A stretch of DNA of 52,716 bases from Micrococcales bacterium (GCA_016212425.1 JACRGJ010000044.1:1-52716); one strand, 5' to 3'. Shown: positions 16,832 to 24,926, numbered from the stretch's first letter. Program-made: numbers and translations. The notes: generated from the letters alone by a model not told the origin.

Positions 16832-18202
16832 CTACTGGCGAGCGATCAGGTTGGACTGGATGTCCTTCGATGACTGGTCGATTACCTGTCGCGGGGTGAG
16901 TTGACCGTCCAGCATCTTCTGGATGTTGTTGCCGAGGTACGGAACAGCGCCGGCCCACCAGGACGGGATAGGGGCGCCGCCGGGGATCTGTTTGCCCGCG
17001 GCGGTCGCGGTGGCCCAGACATCCTGGCCTCCCATCGATTCGATCGGCTGGAACAGCGGTCTCTTCGGATTCGCCGCCGGCTGATAGGCCGGGATCGACG
17101 TGTTGAGGCCACCGGGGTAGACCTCGTTTGGGCCGTACACAGCCGAGTACCCCGCCTTGTTGTACATCAGGAACTCGTAGAACAGCCAGGCCAGCTGCGA
17201 GTTCTTCCCGTTCTTGGGAAGCACGAATGAGGACCCGCCCATGGCGCCGCTGCGCGCGCCGCCGGCTTGCCACGCCGGCAACGGCATCGCGCGCCATTCG
17301 CCCTGGGTGGCCTTCAGCTGCTGCTGGGGAGCGAAGGTGAACCAGATCGCCCACGGGACAAACACTTCGTTACGGGCATCCAGGGCTCCGACATCGCTCG
17401 GGCTGAGGTACTCCGCCCTCGTGCCGAGACCCTGCTTCTGTACGGAGTCGAGCCAGGTCAGGATGCGGGTGTACTCGGGTGAATTCAGTTGCAGCTTGCC
17501 ATTGTTGTCGGCGAGGCTGGTTCCGAGTTGGCTCGCGTACATCTCCAGCTGGAGTTGGCCGAGGAATGGGCTCTGCTCGAGGTGGATGGGCTTGGAGCCG
17601 GGCTTGAACTGCTGGTATTTCTTCGCCGCGGCGATCAGCTTGTCGTAGCTCGTGATCGCGCTCGCATTGATGCCGGCATTCTTCAGCGCGGTCTGGTTGT
17701 AGAACAGCAGACCCGGGTCGAGGTCGAAGGGCACCCCGTAGATTCCGCCCTTCACGGTGTTGACGTCGATCTTCTGCGGGGCGATGTCGGCCTTGTAGGG
17801 CTTGAGCACGTCGCGAAGGTTCCACAGGTACTTGGAGTAGCCGCCTACCTTTGCATCGTCGAGGAAAACCCCGTCAGGCACGCCGGTACCCGTGATCAAG
17901 GTGTTCTGCAGTTTGGCGTCGATGTTGACCGCCTGGTGCTTGACCTTAATGTTCGGGTACTTCTTGTTGAATTCTTTGATCGTGGCGTCGAACACTTTGT
18001 ACAGGTCACCGGGGCGATCCCAGATGGTAATGGTGCCCCTAGGCGACTTATCCGTCGGCACGGCAAGCACGGACTTCGATGCCGTGCCGCCGGCGCCGAT
18101 GCTCGGGCCGCAACCTGCCAGCACGAGCGCAAGCGCGCTCGCCGTGCCGACGGCGATCAGGCGGCGAGGGCCGGGCCGACCCTGCCGAGACGTGAGATTC
18201 AT
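16832..18202 (-). CDS. ABC sugar-binding lipoprotein (family 1 solute-binding protein)
   Basis: 456 residues from ATG 18202, with AAGGAG four bases upstream. A lipoprotein signal peptide ends in the lipobox LVLAGC, so the mature protein is anchored outside the membrane at a Cys near residue 31. The rest has the extracellular solute-binding family 1 layout, with GVPFDLDPGLLFYNQTALKN and a C-terminal Trp/Tyr-rich half. It is the first gene of the minus-strand operon (binding protein, two permeases, GH2) and is divergent from the LacI-type regulator, with two operator-like dyads between them. Confidence 0.9.
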   Translation of the reverse strand: MNLTSRQGRPGPRRLIAVGTASALALVLAGCGPSIGAGGTASKSVLAVPTDKSPRGTITIWDRPGDLYKVFDATIKEFNKKYPNIKVKHQAVNIDAKLQNTLITGTGVPDGVFLDDAKVGGYSKYLWNLRDVLKPYKADIAPQKIDVNTVKGGIYGVPFDLDPGLLFYNQTALKNAGINASAITSYDKLIAAAKKYQQFKPGSKPIHLEQSPFLGQLQLEMYASQLGTSLADNNGKLQLNSPEYTRILTWLDSVQKQGLGTRAEYLSPSDVGALDARNEVFVPWAIWFTFAPQQQLKATQGEWRAMPLPAWQAGGARSGAMGGSSFVLPKNGKNSQLAWLFYEFLMYNKAGYSAVYGPNEVYPGGLNTSIPAYQPAANPKRPLFQPIESMGGQDVWATATAAGKQIPGGAPIPSWWAGAVPYLGNNIQKMLDGQLTPRQVIDQSSKDIQSNLIARQ

Positions 18203-18283
18203 AACACTCCTTCGTGTGAGCGGATGGTGCTGTGGTTCCCGCCAGCGCGAGCAGGACCGCGGACTCAGCCCTAGCGAGGTGGC

Positions 18284-18301
18284 TTTGCCAACGTGCGCAA
18301 A
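18284..18301. promoter_or_regulatory. LacI-type operator candidate O1
   Basis: TTTGCCAACGTGCGCAAA is an imperfect TTTGC/GCAAA dyad. Its right half AACGTGCGCAAA recurs exactly at 19427-19438 in front of the hydrolase gene. It lies upstream of the solute-binding protein gene, where it could repress the operon. Confidence 0.55.
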
Positions 18302-18312
18302 CCGTACTCCGC

Positions 18313-18331
18313 GTTTGCGTACGATGCAAAC
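18313..18331. promoter_or_regulatory. LacI-type operator candidate O2
   Basis: GTTTGCGTACGATGCAAAC is a perfect GTTTGC/GCAAAC inverted repeat with a 7-base spacer, ending 2 bases before a -10-like TAGAAT (18334-18339). Occupancy would block the regulator's own promoter, suggesting autoregulation. Confidence 0.65.
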
Positions 18332-18333
18332 GA

Positions 18334-18339
18334 TAGAAT
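18334..18339 (+). promoter_or_regulatory. -10 element TAGAAT of the LacI-type regulator
   Basis: TAGAAT lies 28 bases before ATG 18368, giving a short leader with a Shine-Dalgarno site. No clear -35 is seen; operator O2 occupies the spacer region. Confidence 0.45.
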
Positions 18340-18367
18340 GGGCACATTCTTCTCGACGGAGGTGTGG

Positions 18368-19378
18368 ATGGCTGCGACGCTCCGAGATGTCGCGTCACTC
18401 GCGGGCGTGTCGGTCCGCTCGGTCTCCAACGTCGTCAGCGGGCATCCGCACGTGAGCGGCGACCTCCGAGATCGCGTCGAGCGGGCGATCGCCGATCTCG
18501 ACTATCGACCAAATCCGATCGCGCGAACGCTGCGGACGGGACGCACCGGACTCCTGATGCTCGTTCTTCCCGAGATTGACGTTCCCTACTTCAGCGGCCT
18601 CGCCCGTGACGTGATCGTCGCGGCCTCCGAGCGGGGGTACCGGGTGATGATCGACCAGACCGGTCACGACCACGCGCGAGAGCGCGACCTCCTGCGAGGT
18701 GGAGAACGCGGAATGCTGGTCGATGGCATGCTGTTCGCCCCCCTGGCCACGGAGGAGGAGCTCGACGGTGTCCCCACGGCTTCCTCGACTCCCCTCATCC
18801 TCCTCGGTGAGCACCGCTTCGACGGTCGCTTCGATCACGTCGCTGTCGACAACGTCCGCGCCGCCTACGACGCCACCACGCACCTGATAGAGGCCGGGCG
18901 AACGCGGATCGCCGCAATCGGCGCACAGCCGAAGCTCGGCTACACGACACCCCTGCAACGCGCCGCCGGCTTCACTCGCGCCCTCGAGGCGGCCGACGCG
19001 CGACCGCTGAAGGACCGCATCCTCACCGCCGCCCGGTACTCGCGCAACGATGGCTACACCGCGGCGCGCGAGCTGCTAAGCCGCTCGCCGCGTCCGGATG
19101 CGGTTTTCTGCTTCACAGACTTGCTCGCGATCGGGGCCATGCGAGCAGCATTCGACGCGGGCCTGTCCGTGCCGGAAGACCTCGCGGTGATCGGGATCGA
19201 CGACATTGAGGAGGGCCGCTTCTCACGTCCTTCCCTCAGCACAGTGTCGCTGGATACCCCCTTCATCGCGGAGGAGGCCGTCGAACGTATCGTCGCTCGG
19301 ATCGAGCACCCCGACGCCGAGGCGCGGGAGATCATCGCTCCGCACGCGCTCCTCCCCCGCGAGAGCACCACTGCCTGA
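18368..19378 (+). CDS. LacI-family transcriptional regulator
   Basis: 336 residues from ATG 18368, with GGAGG five bases upstream. The N-terminal helix-turn-helix reads ATLRDVASLAGVSVRSVSNV, followed by the hinge helix PNPIARTLRTGRTG. The C-terminal periplasmic-binding-like domain has PDAVFCFTDLLAIGAMRA and VIGIDDIEEGRFSRPSLSTV, the usual sugar-sensing layout. It is divergent from the ABC operon and upstream of the secreted hydrolase. Matching dyads beside all three promoters make it the likely local repressor, released by an imported sugar. Confidence 0.92.
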   Translation: MAATLRDVASLAGVSVRSVSNVVSGHPHVSGDLRDRVERAIADLDYRPNPIARTLRTGRTGLLMLVLPEIDVPYFSGLARDVIVAASERGYRVMIDQTGHDHARERDLLRGGERGMLVDGMLFAPLATEEELDGVPTASSTPLILLGEHRFDGRFDHVAVDNVRAAYDATTHLIEAGRTRIAAIGAQPKLGYTTPLQRAAGFTRALEAADARPLKDRILTAARYSRNDGYTAARELLSRSPRPDAVFCFTDLLAIGAMRAAFDAGLSVPEDLAVIGIDDIEEGRFSRPSLSTVSLDTPFIAEEAVERIVARIEHPDAEAREIIAPHALLPRESTTA

Positions 19379-19422
19379 TCGACGTTCGTCACCGGGCATG
19401 CAATGGTTGAAGTCGCCAAGGG

Positions 19423-19437
19423 TTGCAACGTGCGCAA
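19423..19437. promoter_or_regulatory. LacI-type operator candidate O3
   Basis: TTGCAACGTGCGCAA, a TTGC/GCAA dyad with a 7-base spacer, sits 73 bases upstream of the hydrolase start. It shares AACGTGCGCAAA with O1 and the half-site spacing with O2, so all three look like sites of one regulator. Confidence 0.55.
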
Positions 19438-19509
19438 AGATCTGCGACTCTCACTCCGACCGCGTATCGCAAGGATGCGAGCGGGACGACCTCGGGACGG
19501 GGATACGAC

Positions 19510-21606
19510 ATGTTGCGAACCATTTCAGCGACTATGACTAGCGCGCCGAGCCCGAGAGTGCGGAAGGTTTACCGACCCCGGTTGCTCGCCGGAGGACTCG
19601 CGGTCGCGAGCATATTTCTCGGAGTACTCGGCCTCGGGACAGTCGGCCAGCGCGCGGAAGCCGCGCCGGGGTCGGTTTTATATTCGCCCAACCTTGCTAC
19701 CGTTCCCAACGGAACGGCAGGCTACCCTCGAGCGACCCGGCTCGACTTCGACGGGTCACCCGATCAGACGATGCTCGCGACCTTCGCCAAAGCCGGGCAG
19801 GGCACACCCGGGACACTGCCGATCTATCGCAGCACCGACGGCGGCACCAGTTGGACGCAGATCTCGACCATCTCATCCAATACTCCCGGGTGGGACATCG
19901 AGGCGCCGACCCTCTACGAAGTACCTCGCAGCATTCCGGGCTTGAACCAAGGAGACGTCCTCGCCGCGGGCACCGCGTGGCAGGTCGGAAACTACACCGC
20001 ACAGAAAATCGAGGTGTTCCGCAGCACTGACCGTGGCCAGACTTGGAACTACCTGTCCAACTGCACCTCCACCTCCGGGCTTCCCAACAGCGTGGGGCAT
20101 GGCATCTGGGAGCCGGCATTCCTCGTGCTCCCGGACAACACCCTCGCCTGCTTCATCTCGGACGAACGCCCCGCGAACACCCCCACGAACAACCAGGTGA
20201 TCGGCCACTACATCTCCACCAACGGCGGCGCGAGCTGGACCTCAACCCTGACCCAGGACGTCGCGTTCCCCGACGACAGCCTGGCCCGACCCGGGATGCA
20301 GACCTTCGCTGCGCTCCCGGACGGGCGGATCGCGATGTCCTACGAGATGTGTCGCGACGGGACGAACGCCGATAACGCCTGCGAGGTCTACATCAAGTTC
20401 AGCTCAAACGGAGTGGACTGGGGCCCACTCGGCACGACGGGGACGCTGGTATCCACCACCGACGGCCGGCAGCTGCTCCACACGCCATACATCTCGTGGA
20501 TGCCAGGCGGCGGCCCCAGTGGCACACTCTTGCTCTCCGGGCAGCGGGTCGTGGCCGGCCCTACCGGGAACAAGACGGTCCTCGCAGAATCCGGCACCGT
20601 GCTATTCGTGAATACCAACCTCGGCAGCGGGCCGTGGACCGAAGCAGCGACCCCGGTTACCGTCCAACCAACCGGCGGCTACAGCCCCGGGGTCCCCTCC
20701 TGCCCCGGCTACTCCACTCCGGCGATCCCGCGCGAAGACGGCACCACGTACGTCTACTTCGCCGCCACCTGGCTCGGACGCGGGAACCAGTGCGAGCTCC
20801 GCTTCGGGAGCGGAGCACTCCCGGGGCCGACCGGAACGATCGGAGCTCCCGGCGGCAAGTGCCTCGACGTCGAAGGCAACGTCGCCGAGAACAGCAAGCC
20901 CGCGCAACTGTACACATGCGGCGTCGCGACGGGGCAGCGCTGGTCGGTCAGCGCCGACGGCACGCTCCGCGCCTTCGGGAAGTGCCTCGACATCGATGCG
21001 AATGCTACCGCCAACTTCTCACCGGTGCAGATCTGGGAGTGCAACGGCTCCGGCGGCCAGCAGTGGCGAGCGCAGGCGAACGGCGCGCTTGTGAATCCGC
21101 AGTCCGGGCGATGCCTCGACGTACCACAGGGCGACACTTCCGACGGCCGGAACCTGCAAATCTTTGACTGCAACGGCCTGTCCAGTCAAGTGTTCACCTT
21201 GCCAGGCTCTCCCACCGGCCCGATCGCCGGACCGGGAACTAACGGCTTCTGCGTGGACGTGGACACCAACACCTCCGTCAACGGGCGCCCTATTCAGATA
21301 TGGACCTGCAACGGCGTCGGCGGACAGCAGTGGAGTGCGCAACCGGATGGCACGCTCCGCGCCCTCGGCAAGTGCATGGACGTAGACGGAGCTGGAACCC
21401 GCACCGCCAACGGCACCCCGATCTCTCTCTGGGACTGCAACGGCAGCGGCGGGCAACGCTGGGTACAGCAAACGGACGGCTCTCTTCGCAACCCGGAGTC
21501 AGGACGCTGCCTCGACCTCCCCGCCGGCGACATCTCTCTGGGCAAAGACCTCGCGCTGTACGATTGCAATGGCCTATGGCCGCAGCAGTGGCGCAGCCCG
21601 GTGTGA
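19510..21606 (+). CDS. secreted propeller hydrolase (sialidase/GH93-like) with two ricin-type lectin domains
   Basis: 698 residues from ATG 19510. A signal peptide (hydrophobic LLAGGLAVASIFLGVLGLGT) ends near AEAAPG. Asp-box-like repeats (STDGGTSWTQ, STDRGQTWNY, STNGGASWTS, SSNGVDWGP) define a six-bladed propeller. The phrases GIWEPAFLVLPDNTLACFIS and ARPGMQTFAALPDGRIAMSY resemble GH93 exo-arabinanases more than true sialidases. From about residue 439 two beta-trefoil CBM13 domains follow, with repeated CLDV and GGQQW motifs. It probably cleaves a plant or microbial glycan outside the cell to feed the adjacent importer. The TGA stop abuts the right 39-bp repeat. Confidence 0.75.
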   Translation: MLRTISATMTSAPSPRVRKVYRPRLLAGGLAVASIFLGVLGLGTVGQRAEAAPGSVLYSPNLATVPNGTAGYPRATRLDFDGSPDQTMLATFAKAGQGTPGTLPIYRSTDGGTSWTQISTISSNTPGWDIEAPTLYEVPRSIPGLNQGDVLAAGTAWQVGNYTAQKIEVFRSTDRGQTWNYLSNCTSTSGLPNSVGHGIWEPAFLVLPDNTLACFISDERPANTPTNNQVIGHYISTNGGASWTSTLTQDVAFPDDSLARPGMQTFAALPDGRIAMSYEMCRDGTNADNACEVYIKFSSNGVDWGPLGTTGTLVSTTDGRQLLHTPYISWMPGGGPSGTLLLSGQRVVAGPTGNKTVLAESGTVLFVNTNLGSGPWTEAATPVTVQPTGGYSPGVPSCPGYSTPAIPREDGTTYVYFAATWLGRGNQCELRFGSGALPGPTGTIGAPGGKCLDVEGNVAENSKPAQLYTCGVATGQRWSVSADGTLRAFGKCLDIDANATANFSPVQIWECNGSGGQQWRAQANGALVNPQSGRCLDVPQGDTSDGRNLQIFDCNGLSSQVFTLPGSPTGPIAGPGTNGFCVDVDTNTSVNGRPIQIWTCNGVGGQQWSAQPDGTLRALGKCMDVDGAGTRTANGTPISLWDCNGSGGQRWVQQTDGSLRNPESGRCLDLPAGDISLGKDLALYDCNGLWPQQWRSPV

Positions 21607-21645
21607 TCCGGCGGGCGCGCGTAGACGGGCGCCCGCGCTACGCGG
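21607..21645. repeat. 39-bp direct repeat, right copy
   Basis: Exact match to 12869-12907. It starts at the base after the hydrolase stop (21604-21606) and contains the minus-strand TAG (21638-21640) that ends the ferritin-like gene. Taking one copy and deleting the insert rejoins the membrane-protein and ferritin-like genes as convergent neighbours sharing one hairpin. Confidence 0.9.
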
Positions 21646-22339
21646 TCAGGCCCAGCGCCGCCATCCGCCGGGTGTGCGCGGCGATGAGCTCGGTGAAGAC
21701 CGGCTCGATCCGCTCCTGACCGGCGACGATGCCGACGCCGAGCGCCCCGCGGGCGACGAGCATCGTGTCGCCCACCAGCCGTCTGCCCCACATCGCCAAG
21801 CGCGCCGCCAGCCGCGGGTTGCCGTCGATCGCCGCCAGCAGCAGCTCGGTGAGCACCCGTTGGGACTCCCGGATGTCGAGCAGCATCTCCATGCGCGTGC
21901 GCAGCTCCGGCGGCAGTCCCGCCGCCAGCCCGCGGAAGAAGTCGGTGAGGAAGCCGGCGGTGAGGTAGCAGGTGACGATCGCCTCGAACCAGTCCTGCCC
22001 CTCGACCCGACGGCGGTACTCGTCGAGATCGCGGCGGTGCGGCTCCATGGCGCCGACCGGGTCCCGTCCGCGGCGACGGAGCTCGGCCACCATCCCCTCG
22101 TGGGCCAGAAGGTGCGGTTGCGCGACGGCGCTGAGAGCGGACTTCGCCGCGGTGGTGGGCGCCAACGCGATCGCCCGCCCGGCGTCTTCGAACAGCGTCA
22201 GCTCCAGGTAGGCGGCCAGGCCCAGGTACTCGGTCGCCGGCGGGGTCAGCTCCGCGAGCGCCAGGCGGGCCGCGATCGGCTCGTTCACCCGCGCGGGCGA
22301 CGCGGGGAGGTCCCGGCGCCGCCGGAACCATCCGGCCAT
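21638..22339 (-). CDS. ferritin-like fold protein
   Basis: 233 residues from ATG 22339. An all-helical protein with metal-ligand-like residues spaced as in ferritin-like carboxylate proteins: EYLGLAAYLELTLFED, then AQPHLLAHEGMVAEL, later CYLTAGFLTDFFRG and TRMEMLLDIRESQRV. It is similar to the actinobacterial ferritin-like protein found next to the RhlE-type helicase (mycobacterial Rv3210c position) and distantly to the tRNA hydroxylase MiaE fold. Its substrate is unknown. It is divergent from the DEAD-box helicase gene. Its stop codon lies inside the right 39-bp repeat. Confidence 0.75.
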   Translation of the reverse strand: MAGWFRRRRDLPASPARVNEPIAARLALAELTPPATEYLGLAAYLELTLFEDAGRAIALAPTTAAKSALSAVAQPHLLAHEGMVAELRRRGRDPVGAMEPHRRDLDEYRRRVEGQDWFEAIVTCYLTAGFLTDFFRGLAAGLPPELRTRMEMLLDIRESQRVLTELLLAAIDGNPRLAARLAMWGRRLVGDTMLVARGALGVGIVAGQERIEPVFTELIAAHTRRMAALGLTA

Positions 22340-22345
22340 CGCCCC

Positions 22346-22351
22346 ATCGTA
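22346..22351 (-). promoter_or_regulatory. -10 hexamer TACGAT of the ferritin-like gene
   Basis: On the minus strand TACGAT, six bases (ggggcg), then ATG 22339; a predicted leaderless transcript. Confidence 0.5.
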
Positions 22352-22417
22352 GGAGGCGGCATCCGCGCCGCGGCCGCGCCTCGCCCGGCGAACGCGGCGG
22401 GCGACCTCGGGCCCCGG

Positions 22418-22423
22418 TAGAAT
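22418..22423 (+). promoter_or_regulatory. -10 element TAGAAT of the DEAD-box helicase gene
   Basis: TAGAAT lies 31 bases before GTG 22455, so this core gene has a short leader, unlike most neighbouring core genes. The -35 is unclear. Confidence 0.45.
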
Positions 22424-22454
22424 CGGGACTTCCGCACATTCAGACAGGCGATCC

Positions 22455-23924
22455 GTGACCTTCAGCGAACTCAATATCGAACAGGACATCGTCGACGCTC
22501 TCGCGAGCAAGGGCATCATCGAGCCCTTCCCGATCCAGGCGCAGACCATCCCGCTCGGGCTCTCCAGCCAGGACATCATCGGCCAGGCCAAGACCGGCAC
22601 CGGCAAGACCTTCGGCTTCGGCCTGCCGCTCATCCAGGCCCTCGGCACCGACCCGGCGCCGGGGGTGCAGGCGCTCGTCGTCGTGCCCACCCGCGAGCTG
22701 TGCGTGCAGGTAGCCGAGGACCTCGAGCTGGCCACCTCCCATCGCCCGACGAAGGTGGTCGCGATCTACGGCGGCAAGGCCTACGAGGGCCAGATCGCCG
22801 AGCTCAAGGCCGGCGCGCAGATCGTCGTCGGCACGCCCGGCCGTCTGCTCGATCTGGCCGGGCAGCGGCTGCTCAGCCTCGCCAACGTCCGGGTGATGGT
22901 GCTCGACGAGGCCGACAAGATGCTCGACCTGGGCTTCCTGCCCGACGTCGAGAAGCTCTTCGCCCAGACGCAGGCGGCCACCCGGCACACCATGCTGTTC
23001 TCGGCGACGATGCCCGGCCCGGTCGTCGCGCTCGCGCGGCGCTTCATGAACCGGCCGATCCACATCCGCGCCACCGACCCCGACGAGGGACTGTCGCAGG
23101 CGAACATCCGCCACATCGTCTACCGCGCGCACTCGCTCGACAAGGACGAGGTGATCGCGCGCATCCTGCAGGCCGAGGGGCGCGGGAAGACGATCATCTT
23201 CACCCGCACCAAGCGCGCGGCGGCGAAGATCGTGGAGGAGCTGAACGACCGGGGCTTCAACGCGGCCACGGTGCACGGCGACATGAGCCAGGAGGCGCGC
23301 GAGCGCTCCATGGCGAGTTTCAAGGCCGGGAAGAAGGATGTGCTGATCGCCACGGATGTGGCGGCACGCGGCATCGACGTCAACGACGTCACGCACGTCA
23401 TCAATCACACCGTGCCCGACGATCCCGACACCTACCTGCACCGCGCGGGCCGCACGGGCCGGGCGGGGAAGACCGGCATCGCGGTGACGTTCGTCGATTG
23501 GGACGACCTCCACAAGTGGGCGCTCATCGATCGGGGCCTGGACATGAAGATGCCCGAGCCGCAGGAGACCTACTCCTCGTCGCCGCACCTGTTCGAGGAG
23601 CTGGGCATCCCCGCGGGTTCGAAGGGGCGTCTGAAGCCGTCTCCGGCGGCCCCGCACGCGGAGCGTCCGCCGCGCTCCGACCACGGACCGTCCGCAGACG
23701 CTCGTGCGCGCGGCGGACGCCGCCGCACCGGCGGCTCGAGGCCGAGCAGCGAGCACCGAGATCGCCCCGCCGAGCGCGCCGAGCACGGTGCCGAAGTGTC
23801 CGAGGCGGCACGCGCCGAGGGCGGCGGCACCCACGACGGCACCTCGCCCGCACGGCGGCGCCGCACGCGGCGGCGTCGGGGCGGATCGGGCGGGGGCGCC
23901 CCGTCGGCGCCGCCGGCGGCGTGA
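22455..23924 (+). CDS. DEAD-box ATP-dependent RNA helicase (RhlE-like)
   Basis: 489 residues from GTG 22455. Q motif PFPIQAQTIP, Walker A AKTGTGKT, PTREL, TPGR, DEADKML, SAT (motif III), IIFTRTKRAA, ATDVAARGID and HRAGRTGRAGKTG are all present. The helicase core ends near residue 370. A basic low-complexity tail rich in Arg, Gly and Ala follows, typical of RNA-binding tails in cold-adaptation and ribosome-assembly helicases. Gene order beside the ferritin-like gene matches the mycobacterial rhlE locus. The stop codon lies in the first unit of a 14-bp tandem repeat. Confidence 0.92.
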   Translation: MTFSELNIEQDIVDALASKGIIEPFPIQAQTIPLGLSSQDIIGQAKTGTGKTFGFGLPLIQALGTDPAPGVQALVVVPTRELCVQVAEDLELATSHRPTKVVAIYGGKAYEGQIAELKAGAQIVVGTPGRLLDLAGQRLLSLANVRVMVLDEADKMLDLGFLPDVEKLFAQTQAATRHTMLFSATMPGPVVALARRFMNRPIHIRATDPDEGLSQANIRHIVYRAHSLDKDEVIARILQAEGRGKTIIFTRTKRAAAKIVEELNDRGFNAATVHGDMSQEARERSMASFKAGKKDVLIATDVAARGIDVNDVTHVINHTVPDDPDTYLHRAGRTGRAGKTGIAVTFVDWDDLHKWALIDRGLDMKMPEPQETYSSSPHLFEELGIPAGSKGRLKPSPAAPHAERPPRSDHGPSADARARGGRRRTGGSRPSSEHRDRPAERAEHGAEVSEAARAEGGGTHDGTSPARRRRTRRRRGGSGGGAPSAPPAA

Positions 23925-23984
23925 ACCCGGCGGCGGGAACCCCGCGGCGTGAGCCCCGCGGCGTGACCCCCGCGGCGTGACTCG
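23915..23984. repeat. five tandem 14-bp units
   Basis: Five consecutive 14-base units: GGCGGCGTGAACCC, GGCGGCGGGAACCC, CGCGGCGTGAGCCC, CGCGGCGTGACCCC and CGCGGCGTGACTCG. They begin in the last codons of the helicase gene; its TGA is in unit 1. The remaining bases to 24035 hold no gene and no clear terminator. Confidence 0.85.
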
Positions 23985-24035
23985 GCACCCGCCGCGTAGC
24001 ACGCCGCGATCGACGGAGCGCCAGGGTTTCGGCGG

Positions 24036-24893
24036 CTACCCGGGGAACGGCAGCGCGCCCGTGCCGAGCTCTACGATCCGTGCGAACTGCTCGGGATCCG
24101 TGGTGTTCTCGCCGAGCCGATTCGGCTTGCCCGCTCCGTGGTAGTCACTGGAGCCCGTGCGGATCAGGTCGAAGCGCTCGGCGATGTCGCGCCAGCGCTC
24201 GCGAGCCCTCGGCGGGTTGTCACGGTGATCGACCTCGACCCCGGCCAGCCCGGCATCGACCAGGGCGCGGATGCGGGCGTCGGTCATGAGCCCCTCGGGC
24301 CCGCGCGAGCCGGGGTGGGCGACGACCGGCACTCCCCCCGCCTCCCGCAGCAGCCGCACCCCGACGAGCGGATCCGGCGCCCGGTGCGGCTGGTAGTAGC
24401 CGCCGCGCCAGTGCAGGATGCTGCCGAACGCCGCCGACCGGTCGGGCACGTAGCCCTTCGCGACCAGGGCATCCGCGATGTGCGGACGCCCCACGGTCGC
24501 CCCCGGTGAGGTCTGGGCGAGCACGTCGTCCCAGGTGAGGTCGTAGTCGCGGCCGATCCGGCCCACCATCGCCTCGGCGCGGTGCAGGCGCTCGCTGCGC
24601 AGCTCGTCCATCAGCGCGCGCAGTGGCGGATCGTCCGGATCGACCAGGTAGCCCAGGATGTGCACGCTCGCGCCGTCGAGCTGCGTGGACAGCTCCACCC
24701 CGGGAAGCACTTCGAGGCCGGTGCCGCGGGCGGCCTCGAAGGCCTCCGCCCACCCGGCCGTGGTGTCGTGGTCGGTGAGCGCCACCGCCGCGAGGCCCGC
24801 GTCGGCGGCCTCGCGCACGAGGGCCGCGGGGGGCTCGGTGCCATCGGATGCGCTCGAGTGGGTGTGCAGGTCGATGCGACCGAGCGCGGGCAT
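24036..24893 (-). CDS. PHP-domain phosphoesterase (RNase AM/YciV-like)
   Basis: 285 residues from ATG 24893. Metal-binding PHP motifs are intact: HTHSSASDG (HxH), LTDHDTT, PGVELS, VVAHPGSRG and SSDYHGAGKP. Family members remove phosphate from 3',5'-nucleoside bisphosphates or trim RNA 5' ends. No polymerase domain is attached. The two starts here (24893 and 24927) are divergent and 33 bp apart, so this gene and the EEP-family gene share a very short promoter region. Confidence 0.88.
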   Translation of the reverse strand: MPALGRIDLHTHSSASDGTEPPAALVREAADAGLAAVALTDHDTTAGWAEAFEAARGTGLEVLPGVELSTQLDGASVHILGYLVDPDDPPLRALMDELRSERLHRAEAMVGRIGRDYDLTWDDVLAQTSPGATVGRPHIADALVAKGYVPDRSAAFGSILHWRGGYYQPHRAPDPLVGVRLLREAGGVPVVAHPGSRGPEGLMTDARIRALVDAGLAGVEVDHRDNPPRARERWRDIAERFDLIRTGSSDYHGAGKPNRLGENTTDPEQFARIVELGTGALPFPG

Positions 24894-24899
24894 CCTCCC

Positions 24900-24905
24900 A
24901 TGCTA
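24900..24905 (-). promoter_or_regulatory. -10 hexamer TAGCAT of the PHP gene
   Basis: Minus strand TAGCAT, six bases (gggagg), then ATG 24893. The same six bases could also serve as a Shine-Dalgarno site, so leaderless initiation is less certain here. Confidence 0.45.
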
Positions 24906-24926
24906 TTTCGATACTGTCGCCCGGCC

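Larger units (their letters stand above)
12869..21606. mobile_element. carbohydrate-utilisation genomic island between 39-bp direct repeats
   Basis: An 8,738-bp unit (one repeat plus 8,699 bp) between two genes that would otherwise converge on a single terminator. The cargo is GH2, two ABC permeases, a solute-binding lipoprotein, a LacI regulator and a secreted hydrolase. No integrase or transposase lies inside. The base composition looks visibly less GC-rich than the flanks, and genes inside use Shine-Dalgarno sites rather than the leaderless layout of the core. DUF3107 and the ferritin-like/RhlE genes, neighbours in other actinobacteria, are separated by it. The mechanism of insertion is not evident. 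Confidence 0.75.

Noticed and set aside
12908-21606. A sialic acid catabolic locus.
   Set aside because: No NanA, NanK, NanE or sialic acid transporter is present, and the propeller enzyme resembles GH93 at least as much as sialidases.
23915-23984. A CRISPR or regulatory repeat array after the helicase gene.
   Set aside because: Units are contiguous 14-mers without spacers and partly coding.
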